Shown in pieces: positions 16,972 through 25,349 of a DNA stretch of 64,000 bases; the first letter of the stretch is position 1; every line of letters begins with the position of its first letter. The DNA is taken from positions 62,001-126,000 of the forward strand of contig JAAFIS010000008.1 of NCBI GenBank assembly GCA_013298695.1, in the 5' to 3' direction. Origin of the DNA: Betaproteobacteria bacterium (GTDB taxonomy: Bacteria > Pseudomonadota > Gammaproteobacteria > Burkholderiales > Casimicrobiaceae). The notes beneath the pieces were generated by a model. It made no database searches, was not told where the DNA came from, and worked only from the letters and a program-made list of their open reading frames with translations. A program made the position numbers and the translations under genes.

Positions 16972-18194
16972 TATTCGGAAGCGCCGAGCAGATGCGCTGC
17001 GAAACCATGCGCTTCGAGCTCGATCAGAAGTTGTGTAACGTGTTCGCGATCACGCGTCTCTAAGGTGAGTTCGATCTCTGTGGACTTCACGCTAAACACG
17101 CCGAACAAACGTTGATGTTCGACGTCAACAATATTGCCACCTGCAGCACCAACTACCGTGGTTAACTTAGCCAGTGATCCAGCAACGTCGGGCACGCGCA
17201 CTCGAACGCGAACCAAGCGCCCTTCACGCACTAAATTGCGCATGAGGATCGACGCAAGGATTCGCGAATCAATATTCCCGCCGCAAAGCACAACGCCTAC
17301 TTTTTTTCCGACAAATTTCTCGCGGTGTTGCAGCAGCGCTGCAATTCCAGTTGCACCCGCGCCTTCGGTTACCGTTTTCTCAATTTCGATGAGCAGCGCA
17401 ATCGCTTCTTCAATTGTCGATTCGTCGACTAATAAAACATCTCGTACCAGAGCCTTCACAACCGCGAGTGGCAATTCGCCAATGTCGCGTACCGCAAGCC
17501 CTTCGGCAATGGTCTCCGATCCGACTTTGACTTGCTCACCGTGTAACAGCTGCGCCATGGCAGGAAACGTCGTGGATTCAACGCCGAAAATCTCAATGTT
17601 CGGTTTGAGTCCCTTCGCGGCGAGCGCACACCCTGCGATGAGCCCGCCGCCACCGACCGGGATCACCAAGGTGTCAAGCTCGGGCGCTGCCTCTAGCATT
17701 TCAAGAGCGACCGTGCCTTGCCCCGCAACGATGTAGGGATCGTCGTACGGATGAACAAAAACGTACTTATGCGTTGCAGCAAGCTCGCGGGCGTGTGCCG
17801 ACGCTTCAGCGAGGGTATTGCCATGCAAAACAACTTTTGCACCGTGGCCCTCGGTGTTGCGCACCTTCACAAAGGGCGTGTATGCCGGCATCACGATGGT
17901 CGCCGGAATGCGCAGGCGACCCGCGTGATAGGCAACGCCTTGGGCATGATTTCCCGCGCTCATGGCGATCACGCCGCGTTCGCGCTCCGATTGCGAAAGC
18001 GAGAGCAATTTGTTGAGCGCGCCACGCTCTTTAAAGCTTGCAGTGAATTGCAAGTTTTCAAACTTCAGCCAAAGCTCGCAGCCGAAAATCCGCGACAACG
18101 TTTTTGAATGCAAGCAGGGTGTGTTCTCGATAGCGCCCGCAATTTTGTCGCGAGCCAACAGAACGTCGTGGAAGGAAACGGGTAGTGGGTCCAT
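16971..18194 (-). CDS. ilvA: Threonine ammonia-lyase with ACT domain
   Basis: 407 residues. A PLP enzyme that converts threonine to 2-oxobutanoate and ammonia. The catalytic Lys55 lies in TASFKERGAL, with the substrate loop MSAGNHAQG and the phosphate-binding loop VGGGGLIAG. The C-terminal ~80 residues (VRVRVRVPDVAGSLAKL onward) form a single ACT domain for allosteric control. The length and single ACT domain fit the medium-length threonine ammonia-lyase class rather than the 500-residue E. coli IlvA, so the role could be biosynthetic (isoleucine) or catabolic. It is first in a two-gene operon with the MBL hydrolase and divergent from the CBS gene, with a 142-bp shared promoter region. Confidence 0.88.
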   Translation of the reverse strand: MDPLPVSFHDVLLARDKIAGAIENTPCLHSKTLSRIFGCELWLKFENLQFTASFKERGALNKLLSLSQSERERGVIAMSAGNHAQGVAYHAGRLRIPATIVMPAYTPFVKVRNTEGHGAKVVLHGNTLAEASAHARELAATHKYVFVHPYDDPYIVAGQGTVALEMLEAAPELDTLVIPVGGGGLIAGCALAAKGLKPNIEIFGVESTTFPAMAQLLHGEQVKVGSETIAEGLAVRDIGELPLAVVKALVRDVLLVDESTIEEAIALLIEIEKTVTEGAGATGIAALLQHREKFVGKKVGVVLCGGNIDSRILASILMRNLVREGRLVRVRVRVPDVAGSLAKLTTVVGAAGGNIVDVEHQRLFGVFSVKSTEIELTLETRDREHVTQLLIELEAHGFAAHLLGASE

Positions 18195-18336
18195 GCGACC
18201 ATTCTATTCAGAGGCGGAAGCAGCCTTGGCTGAAGGTTTGCACAAAACGGGTCAGCAAGTATCGGCATCCCGCGTTTCGTTTCAGCAAAACCTGCGGTAG
18301 TATGCTGTTTCGCCTTCGCCCACCAAAGGTTTGACG

Positions 18337-18765
18337 ATGAAACCAGTTTCTGAATTGCTTAAACAACGCAACGCGACGCTCTGGCATGTGCGCCCTGACG
18401 ATACCGTGTTTGACGCGCTCAAGCTTCTCGCGGAATACGAAGTGGGTGCGCTAATGGTGATGGAGCACGGTCGTTTAGTAGGCATTGTTTCCGAGCGCGA
18501 CTACACCCGAAAGGTAGCGCTTCGAGGACTGAACTCGAAAGACACGAAGGTGGCCGACATCATGACCAAAAATGTATTGGTGGTTTCACCCGAGACCCGC
18601 ACGCGGCAATGTATGGCGCTCATGAGTGAGAAGAAAATTCGCCATTTGCCGGTTGTGCAAAACGAAACGGTCGTGGGCATGATTTCTATCCGAGACATCA
18701 TGGATGACATCATTCGCGATCATGAATTCACGATCACACAGCTAGAGGGCTACATCAATCAATAG
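18337..18765 (+). CDS. Protein of two CBS domains
   Basis: 142 residues, consisting almost entirely of a tandem pair of CBS domains (about 8-65 and 73-130). Typical segments are VFDALKLLAEYEVGALMVME, LVGIVSERDYTRKV and KIRHLPVVQNETVVGMISIRDI. Such stand-alone CBS pairs bind adenosine nucleotides or S-adenosylmethionine and are thought to report energy state to a partner protein, which is not identified here. I chose the ATG at 18337 because AAAGG lies seven bases upstream; a TTG at 18331 is in frame but less likely. The 3' end faces the mfd gene, leaving 23 bp between them. Confidence 0.88.
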   Translation: MKPVSELLKQRNATLWHVRPDDTVFDALKLLAEYEVGALMVMEHGRLVGIVSERDYTRKVALRGLNSKDTKVADIMTKNVLVVSPETRTRQCMALMSEKKIRHLPVVQNETVVGMISIRDIMDDIIRDHEFTITQLEGYINQ

Positions 18766-18788
18766 TTGATCCGCCGTCGCGCAGCGGG

Positions 18789-21700
18789 TTACCGCAGCGC
18801 CTGGAAAAACTCACGCAACATCCGTGAGCGCTCGGTGATCGTCGCAGCGGGCCGCTCAATGCGAACTCTATCTTGCCCCGCAAGCCGATACCTGCCGTCT
18901 TTTTGGATGAGCGATATGAGTTTGATCGGCTCAAAATTGGGTTTGGCTTTGAACGCGATGATCGAGCGCTCGGGGGCGCTATCAATTTTTTTCACGCCCA
19001 GCGAGCGGCCTTCAATGCGCAGCTGATGTGCTGCCACCAGTGCCTCGGTCGGCGGCGGCAACAGCCCAAAACGATCAATCAATTCTTCTTTCAACGTGTC
19101 AAGTACGTCTTGGCTGTCGCAATTCGCAAGCCGTTTGTAAATCACCAAGCGCTCATGCACGCCAGCGCAATAGTCTTCAGGCAGCAGCGCAGGCGTGTGC
19201 AGGTTGACCTCTGTGGTGATCCCCAGCGGTTCGTCAAGATCGGGTTCACGGCCGGCCTTCAGCGCTTTCACCGCTTGATTAAGCATTTCGCTGTAGAGCG
19301 AAAAACCCACCTGCTGCATCTCCCCTGATTGGTTGTCGCCCAACACTTCGCCTGCGCCGCGAATTTCCAAATCGTGCATCGAGAGATAGAAGCCTGCGCC
19401 TAAATCTTCCAGCTGTGTAATCGCTTCGAGGCGTTTCTTGGCATCGGCGGTGATGCCATCTTCGCTCGGAACCAGCATGTACGCGTACGCTTGATGATGC
19501 GAGCGACCCACGCGCCCGCGAAGCTGATGCAACTGTGCGAGCCCGAACTTGTCGGCGCGATTGATCAAAATCGTATTCGCGCTTGCAACGTCAATACCCG
19601 TTTCGATAATCGTCGAGCACAGCAAAATCTGGAATCGCTGCTGGTAGAAATCCCGCATTACGCTTTCTAGTTCGTGACCGCCCATTTGCCCGTGCCCCAC
19701 ACGGACGCGCGCTTCAGGAACGATCGCTTCAAGCCGCTCGCGCATGTTCTCGATGGTGTCGATTTCGTTGTGTAGAAAATAGACTTGGCCACCGCGCTTC
19801 AATTCACGATGAATCGCTTCACGGATGATGCCGTCGCTGCTTTTCGCGACAAACGTTTTGATCGCTAAACGCTTTTGTGGTGCCGTTGCAATCACGCTGA
19901 AATCACGAATCCCTTCGAGACTCATGGCCAGCGTGCGCGGGATCGGCGTTGCAGTGAGTGTCAACACGTCGACCTCAGCGCGCAGCTTCTTGAGCTGCTC
20001 TTTCTGACGCACGCCGAAACGATGTTCTTCGTCAATGATCACCAACCCGAGATTCTTGAATTTGATGTCGGGCTGAATCAGCTTGTGAGTGCCGATCACC
20101 AGGTCGACCGTGCCGTTGGCCATGCCTTCGAGCGCTGCTTTTACTTCTTTCGGAGAGCGAAAACGCGATAGCTCTTCAATTCTGATCGGCCACGGCGCAA
20201 AGCGATCTTTGAACGTCGAAAAATGCTGCTCCGCGAGCAGCGTTGTCGGCACCAGCACCGCTGCTTGCTTGCCACCCATGAGCGCAACGAAGGCGGCGCG
20301 CAGCGCAACCTCAGTTTTGCCGAATCCGACGTCGCCACACACCAAACGATCCATCGGTTTTGCAGCAACTAAATCCTGAATCACCGCTTGGATTGCCGCA
20401 CTTTGATCTGCGGTTTCCTCAAACTTGAAGCCAGCTGCAAACTCTGCGTAGTCGCTCCAGTCGATCTTGAAGGAGTGCCCAACGCGAGCTGCGCGCTGCG
20501 CGTAGATGTTTAGAAGTTCAGCGGCGGTGTCGCGCGCCTGCTGCGCAGCTTTACGGCGCGCTTTCTCCCACTGCTGGGAACCTAGCGTGTGGAGCGGCGC
20601 GTGCTCTGGTGAGGTTCCGCTGTAGCGCGAAATCAAATGTAGGCTTGCCACCGGAACGTAGAGCCTCGCGCTGTTGGCGTATTCGAGATGCAAAAATTCG
20701 GTAGCACCGTCGCCCAAATCAAGGGATACGAGCCCTAGGTAGCGACCGATGCCGTGTTCCTCGTGGACGACCGGATCGCCAACTTTGACTTCGCTTAAGT
20801 CCCGCAACATCGAATCGACGTTGCTTGTCTTTGCGCGTTTGCGCCGCGCTTGTCGCGGCGTGCTCGGATAGAGCTCGGTTTCAGTAATCAGCGTGAGCCG
20901 CTCCGATACGAGCATGGTGCCAGCGGAGAGCGGCGCGGCGGCGATACAAAAGGAGTCAACGCTCGCTAAGAACGCGGCAAACGAGTCGACGCGACTCGCA
21001 TTGAGTCCGTGTTCAGCAAACATCTCGTTCATCGTCTGCGCGCGACCTGCGCTCTCCGCACACACGAGAATGCGTGAGTTGGCATCTTTTGCAAGTTGCA
21101 AAAAGTCGGCAAGCGGACCCAGCGGGCGCTCTCGCCGTCGGTCAACGTCGAGCGGTGGCACCAAGCGCGCCACTTCCGAGGTCGCAGCTGGCGTTGCTGC
21201 GGCCGCCGCTTTGAGTTCGTAGCGCGAGTAGCGCTTAATCTGCTGCAAAAATTCGTCGCGCAACAAATAGAGTTGTGTCGGCGGCAACAGCGGTCGTGCA
21301 ACGTCTGCGCGCAATAAATCCCAGCGCTCTTTGGTCTCTTTTTCGAACGCGGTCAGCGTCTCGTGAATGTCTCCAACCAGCGCGAACACCGCGTTGTCGG
21401 GCGCGTGATCGAAGAGCGTTTCGGTTCGCTCAAAAAACAGCGGCAGGTAGTATTCAATGCCGCCGGGAAAGATGCCGTTTGAGATGTCTTTGTAGGTCGC
21501 CGACTTCGAGGGATCGCCCTCAAATTCCTCGCGAAAGCGCTGTCGAAACAACGTGCGCCCGGCCTCCTCGGTTGGGAATTCGCGCGCAGGTAACAGCGAG
21601 AGTTCGTTGGTCGGATAGAGCGTTCGCTGCGAGTCGGGCTCGAATGTTTTGATCGACTCGATTTCGTCGTCAAACAAGTCAATGCGAACCGGCAGCACCG

Positions 21701-22367
21701 CGCCCATCGGAAAAATATCAATGATCCCGCCGCGTACTGCGAACTCTCCGGGAGAGACGACTTGGGTGACGTGCGTGTAGCCGCCGAGCGTCATTTGCTC
21801 GCGCAGTTTCGGTACGTCAAGCGTTTGCGATTTTTTAAGAGAAAACGTTCGCGCGGCGATAAAACTTCGAGGCGAGAGTCGTTGCGTGGCCGTTGTCGCA
21901 GCAACGAGCACGACATCACACACGTTGTTAGCGAGCGCATAGAGTGCTTGCAGCCGATCACTAACTAAATCGGGATGCGGTGAAAAGTGATCATACGGCA
22001 GCGTCTCCCAATCCGAAAACTCGCGCACCCGCAGCGTCGGGTCGAACCACGAAATCTCCTGTGCGAATTGATGCACTTCTTGGGCATTCGCGCACACGAT
22101 GATGAGCGTTTGCCCGGTGTCGCGAAGGCTTGCGGTGACTCGCGCGAGTCCGAGTGCAGTTGCTGCGCCTGGCAATCGCGGGAGCTGCGCGCGTTCACCG
22201 ACGCGCGGCAGCGGCGGCAGCAACGGCGACGAAGAGACTGGAGCGGAAATGGATTTCAAAAGACTACTGCGAAAAAGCAAAAAATCATCCCGCGCGATCA
22301 CTGGTTTTCGGTGAGGAAAGGGAGTGATTGCGATGGGACGACACGGACAATACGTGCGAATCCGCAA
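18789..22367 (-). CDS. mfd: Transcription-repair coupling factor Mfd
   Basis: Up to 1192 residues. Mfd displaces RNA polymerase stalled at DNA lesions and recruits UvrA. Visible parts: the UvrB-like N-terminal module (YDHFSPHPDLVSDRLQALYAL, RGGIIDIFPMG, EIESIKTFEPDSQRTL); the RNA-polymerase-interacting segment (KVGDPVVHEEHGIGRYLGL); the translocase with Walker A (VCGDVGFGKTEVALRAAF), DEEH box (LVIIDEEHRFGVRQKEQL) and TATPIPRTLAMSL; STIIETGIDVASANT; QLRGRVGRS; and a C-terminal TRCF domain. The extreme N-terminus (first ~35 residues) is Arg/Pro-rich and not conserved, so the true start may be a downstream TTG or GTG. The gene is not clearly in an operon. Confidence 0.95.
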   Translation of the reverse strand: MRIRTYCPCRPIAITPFPHRKPVIARDDFLLFRSSLLKSISAPVSSSPLLPPLPRVGERAQLPRLPGAATALGLARVTASLRDTGQTLIIVCANAQEVHQFAQEISWFDPTLRVREFSDWETLPYDHFSPHPDLVSDRLQALYALANNVCDVVLVAATTATQRLSPRSFIAARTFSLKKSQTLDVPKLREQMTLGGYTHVTQVVSPGEFAVRGGIIDIFPMGAVLPVRIDLFDDEIESIKTFEPDSQRTLYPTNELSLLPAREFPTEEAGRTLFRQRFREEFEGDPSKSATYKDISNGIFPGGIEYYLPLFFERTETLFDHAPDNAVFALVGDIHETLTAFEKETKERWDLLRADVARPLLPPTQLYLLRDEFLQQIKRYSRYELKAAAAATPAATSEVARLVPPLDVDRRRERPLGPLADFLQLAKDANSRILVCAESAGRAQTMNEMFAEHGLNASRVDSFAAFLASVDSFCIAAAPLSAGTMLVSERLTLITETELYPSTPRQARRKRAKTSNVDSMLRDLSEVKVGDPVVHEEHGIGRYLGLVSLDLGDGATEFLHLEYANSARLYVPVASLHLISRYSGTSPEHAPLHTLGSQQWEKARRKAAQQARDTAAELLNIYAQRAARVGHSFKIDWSDYAEFAAGFKFEETADQSAAIQAVIQDLVAAKPMDRLVCGDVGFGKTEVALRAAFVALMGGKQAAVLVPTTLLAEQHFSTFKDRFAPWPIRIEELSRFRSPKEVKAALEGMANGTVDLVIGTHKLIQPDIKFKNLGLVIIDEEHRFGVRQKEQLKKLRAEVDVLTLTATPIPRTLAMSLEGIRDFSVIATAPQKRLAIKTFVAKSSDGIIREAIHRELKRGGQVYFLHNEIDTIENMRERLEAIVPEARVRVGHGQMGGHELESVMRDFYQQRFQILLCSTIIETGIDVASANTILINRADKFGLAQLHQLRGRVGRSHHQAYAYMLVPSEDGITADAKKRLEAITQLEDLGAGFYLSMHDLEIRGAGEVLGDNQSGEMQQVGFSLYSEMLNQAVKALKAGREPDLDEPLGITTEVNLHTPALLPEDYCAGVHERLVIYKRLANCDSQDVLDTLKEELIDRFGLLPPPTEALVAAHQLRIEGRSLGVKKIDSAPERSIIAFKAKPNFEPIKLISLIQKDGRYRLAGQDRVRIERPAATITERSRMLREFFQALR

Positions 22368-22431
22368 AAAAGCGTATCGCAGAAACTACTCAGCAAATTA
22401 TAGCTTTAGGGTAACAGCGATACCCAAAGAT

Positions 22432-22513
22432 CGCCGTTTGATATGGGCGAAACAGCGATTTACTCGCACTTTCGATACGGCAATAAACTATTGCTGTGGC
22501 CCATTCAATAGGC
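22432..22513 (+). repeat. Paired-palindrome intergenic element, copy 4
   Basis: 82 bp. Left arm cgccgtttgatatgggcga (22432-22450) and right arm ggcccattcaataggc (22498-22513). The reverse complement of the right arm (GCCtattgaATGGGC) mirrors the left arm (GCCgtttgatATGGGC). It lies between the start of mfd and the end of the quinone oxidoreductase gene, both on the minus strand. Confidence 0.75.
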
Positions 22514-22551
22514 TGCTGGGAGTATAAAGTTTATTAAATGAATGCCAGCGT

Positions 22552-23598
22552 CTAGCTCACGCTTTGTCCGTGAACCTGTGCTCCCGGCGCGACGGTGAGA
22601 ACAATTTTTCCGAAATGCTCGCCCGCTTCCATCATGCGATGCGCCTTGGCCACGTCGGCGAGCGGGAACGTTGCGTGAACGCGCGGTCGGAGCGCGGCAA
22701 GGTGCGCGCTAAACAGCGGCCACACCTCGCGTTCGAGCGACGCAGCAATCTCTGCTTTGGCTGATTTGGGCCGAGCACGCAGCGTCGATCCGGTCCACGT
22801 GAGCCGCTTCATCATGAGTGCTTGCATGTTGAGTTCAGCCTTAAATCCGTGTTGATACGCGACCTGTGCGATCCGAGCTTCAACGGCGCACACGTCTAGA
22901 TTTTTCTGGAAGTAGGGCGCACCCACCATATCGAGCACAACGTCGACTCCGCGCCCGTCGGTGATTGCTTTCACCCGCTCAACAAAGTCTTCGGTTTTGT
23001 AGTTAATGCCGTGATTGGCGCCCAGCGCCAAGCAATAGTCGATCTTTGCTTGATCACCGCAGGTGACGATGATGTTGGACGCGCCAAAAACGGATGCCAG
23101 CTGAATCGCGGTTGAGCCAATGCCGCTGGAGCCACCGTGGATGAGAATTGATTCGCCCGCAGTGAGCCGCGCGCGTTGAAACACGTTGGCCCAGACCGTA
23201 AAGAAAGTCTCTGCCAGCGCTGCGGCTTCGGTGATCGTGAGTCCGCTTGGAATTGGCAAGCAATGCGCCTCGGGTGTTGCGCAATACTCTGCGTAACCGC
23301 CGCCAGGCGTAAGCGCACAAACCATGTCGCCCACACGAAAGCGCGTGGTTTGTTGGCCTACGGCAACAACTTCGCCTGCTACCTCTAATCCCATGAACGG
23401 CGAGGCGTCAGCGGGCGGAGGATACTTTCCTGAACGCTGCAAGATGTCGGGGCGATTCACCCCGGCTGCGTGAACGCGAATGAGCACGCCATCGGGTTCA
23501 ACGGAAGGCAGCGCTGCGTGAGCCAGGGTCATGCAGCTCACATCGCCGCCCGCGCCGTGGTCGACTGCGCGCATCTGAGAGGGAAGGGGGTGGGACAT
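22552..23598 (-). CDS. NAD(P)H-quinone oxidoreductase (zinc-independent MDR family)
   Basis: 348 residues. A medium-chain dehydrogenase/reductase of the QOR/PIG3 type: VHAAGVNRPDILQRSGKYPPP near the start, MGLEVAGEVVAVG, the nucleotide-binding LIHGGSSGIGSTAIQLA, and GRGVDVVLDMVGAPYFQKNL. The zinc-ligand cysteines of alcohol dehydrogenases are absent, as expected for quinone reductases. It reduces quinones or other electrophilic carbonyls with NADPH in the cytoplasm. It is divergent from the LysE-type exporter gene with about 60 bp between the starts. Confidence 0.88.
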   Translation of the reverse strand: MSHPLPSQMRAVDHGAGGDVSCMTLAHAALPSVEPDGVLIRVHAAGVNRPDILQRSGKYPPPADASPFMGLEVAGEVVAVGQQTTRFRVGDMVCALTPGGGYAEYCATPEAHCLPIPSGLTITEAAALAETFFTVWANVFQRARLTAGESILIHGGSSGIGSTAIQLASVFGASNIIVTCGDQAKIDYCLALGANHGINYKTEDFVERVKAITDGRGVDVVLDMVGAPYFQKNLDVCAVEARIAQVAYQHGFKAELNMQALMMKRLTWTGSTLRARPKSAKAEIAASLEREVWPLFSAHLAALRPRVHATFPLADVAKAHRMMEAGEHFGKIVLTVAPGAQVHGQSVS

Positions 23599-23660
23599 AC
23601 GCTAAATTCAGGGTTGTTTTTCGTAGCGTATCGCATCAGCCGAAAGGAATCCGCACTGCC

Positions 23661-24287
23661 ATGAGTTCGTTGTTGACGTTAGCGCTCCTCTATCTTGCCG
23701 CGCTCTTGATTCCTGGCCCCAATATGTTGCTCCTGACGCACACGGCGGCTTCGCGTTCAAGAAGATCTGCATTCGCGGTCGCGCTGGGCATCGCATTGGG
23801 AACGCTGATGTGGGTGTCGATTGCCGTGTTTGGCTTGCGCGAATTGTTTGATGCGTTGCCGATGTTGCAAACTGTGCTCAAGCTCGTGGGCGGCTTTTAT
23901 TTGCTCTATCTCGCGGTTTCGTTGCTGCGATCTGCGAAATCGCTGCCCGCTGATTCGGTGCCCGAAGCTATGCAGTCGCATTCGTTTGCGACTAACTTCA
24001 GACGCGGCCTGCTCACCAACGTCACCAATCCAAAATCGCTTGCGTTTTGGTCGAGCGTTGCCGTGGTGAGCATCGATCCAAGCACGCCGTTTTGGCTCCA
24101 GGTGACCGCCGTTGCGCTGATCGGCGCAATGGGGCTGCTCTGGCACATAGGCGTTGCGTATGTTTTCTCCACGGCACCGGCGCAGCGCGCTTACCTTCGC
24201 GCGAAGCCCGCGCTCTCGGTGATCACCGCTGCCATCATGGCCGCGTTTGGTGCGAAATTGCTGTGGACGGTTTCGCGACATGGCTAG
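23661..24287 (+). CDS. LysE/RhtB family amino-acid exporter
   Basis: 208 residues with about six hydrophobic segments. The N-terminal signature LIPGPNMLLLTHTAASRSRR and the GIALGTLMWVS segment are characteristic of the LysE/RhtB superfamily, and a conserved FRRGLLTNVTNPKSLAFW follows the middle loop. These inner-membrane proteins export amino acids (lysine, homoserine, threonine, leucine) or other small zwitterions using the proton gradient. The substrate is not predictable from sequence. It converges with the spermidine-synthase-like gene, with a paired-palindrome element between them. Confidence 0.88.
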   Translation: MSSLLTLALLYLAALLIPGPNMLLLTHTAASRSRRSAFAVALGIALGTLMWVSIAVFGLRELFDALPMLQTVLKLVGGFYLLYLAVSLLRSAKSLPADSVPEAMQSHSFATNFRRGLLTNVTNPKSLAFWSSVAVVSIDPSTPFWLQVTAVALIGAMGLLWHIGVAYVFSTAPAQRAYLRAKPALSVITAAIMAAFGAKLLWTVSRHG

Positions 24288-24352
24288 CGTCGCACATCCA
24301 GCGACGCCGATGTCGTCGCGAAGCAGAGGGTAGACGGATAACGATGTCAAAT

Positions 24353-24434
24353 GCCGTTTAAGCCGGGCTCGCATCCTCGTAACCTAATTTTACGTCTTAG
24401 CAACGAATAGGCCGACCAGCCTAAGTAAGCTGGG
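24353..24434 (+). repeat. Paired-palindrome intergenic element, copy 5 (diverged)
   Basis: 82 bp. Left arm gccgtttaagccgggc (24353-24368), similar to the left arms of the copies at 22432 and 31751. The right arm holds the stem CCAGC-ctaagtaa-GCTGG (24416-24433) but no GCCCAATT. It lies between the convergent LysE and spermidine-synthase-like genes. Membership rests on the left arm and the constant length. Confidence 0.55.
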
Positions 24435-24479
24435 GTAGAAAGCCTAAAGCTGCAATAGTTTTTGCAGATCTGTCGTTGC

Positions 24480-25214
24480 CTACAATGCTGAACGGATGCT
24501 GCTCATGCGGTGCAACCACGCATCAAATGGCATCTTGTGCGCTTTTTTAAGCGCCACAGCATGCGCTTTCAGCGCCGGAGAATCGAGCGATTCAAACGGT
24601 GTTTTCGATGCGATGACCATCACGTTTTCTGTTTCTCGCGACGGAAGCAACAACACATTGTCGCCAAACAATTTGTGCAGCCGTTTGAGCCCTGGGCGAT
24701 AGCGTGAAACATTGCTCCACATATTGGCTACGAACACACCCTTTTTTTTGAGCGCTCGATGTGCGTGTTCGTAAAACTCAGTGCTCTCAAGCGCGCCCAC
24801 CCGGCCGCGGCCGTCGTAGCAATCAACCCAAATCCAGTCAAACGTGTTTGCGCTGCGGGTGGCAATTTCTTTTGCCGCGTCGCCCTCGGTAATCTTCACA
24901 CGCGGGTCGTCGATGGGCAGCGGAAACGCGTTGTGCGCGAGCGAAATCACGTCCCGTCGAAGTTCCACGATGTCGAGTTTTTTCACGTCATCGCCCCAGG
25001 CATGCAGCGCCCAGCGCGGCAGTGCGCCGACGCCCAATCCCGCCACATAAACCCGCGCCGGGGGGGGCACAAAAATGAGCGCTGCAGTCATCTCCTGAGC
25101 GTACGGAATCGCCAGTTCGTGCGGCCGCGACATGCGCATCCGCCCCTGAATCCATTCGGAACCAAAATGGAGCGTGCGGAAACCAGCGTGTTCGGAGATG
25201 AGAAGGTCAGACAT
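24480..25214 (-). CDS. Spermidine-synthase-like (aminopropyltransferase-fold) protein
   Basis: About 244 residues from the ATG at 25214 (MSDLLISEHAGFRTLHFGSEW). It has the SpeE-type Rossmann methyltransferase-like fold: RVYVAGLGVGALPRWAL (cofactor loop), KKLDIVELRRDVISLAHNAF, KITEGDAAKEI and WIWVDCYDGRG. The acidic residues and gate loop of true spermidine synthases are only partly recognisable, so polyamine synthesis is not assured; many such bacterial proteins are annotated 'spermidine synthase-like'. A longer frame from 25274 adds 20 residues without similarity and runs into a perfect palindrome. Cytoplasmic. Divergent from the large dockerin-tailed gene. Confidence 0.75.
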   Translation of the reverse strand: MSDLLISEHAGFRTLHFGSEWIQGRMRMSRPHELAIPYAQEMTAALIFVPPPARVYVAGLGVGALPRWALHAWGDDVKKLDIVELRRDVISLAHNAFPLPIDDPRVKITEGDAAKEIATRSANTFDWIWVDCYDGRGRVGALESTEFYEHAHRALKKKGVFVANMWSNVSRYRPGLKRLHKLFGDNVLLLPSRETENVMVIASKTPFESLDSPALKAHAVALKKAHKMPFDAWLHRMSSIRSAL

Positions 25215-25272
25215 GGATCGTGTGAGTAAGCAGAAGTGTAAGGAGGCTGAGAGGGCGGTTGAACGCCCCTTC

Positions 25273-25298
25273 AATACCTATCATTTTTGATAGGTATT
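25273..25298. promoter_or_regulatory. Perfect 11-bp palindrome in a divergent promoter region
   Basis: AATACCTATCA-tttt-TGATAGGTATT. It sits between the divergent starts of the spermidine-synthase-like gene (25214, minus) and the large secreted-protein gene (25350, plus). A hairpin this good could be an intrinsic terminator, but in a region where both genes start it more likely marks a regulator-binding site. A TACAAT box at 25316-25321 could be the plus-strand -10 element, though no good -35 is spaced for it. Confidence 0.55.
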
Positions 25299-25349
25299 TT
25301 GGGTCGACCGCGCTCTACAATGCGTTTGGACATATAAACGGATCGCGCG

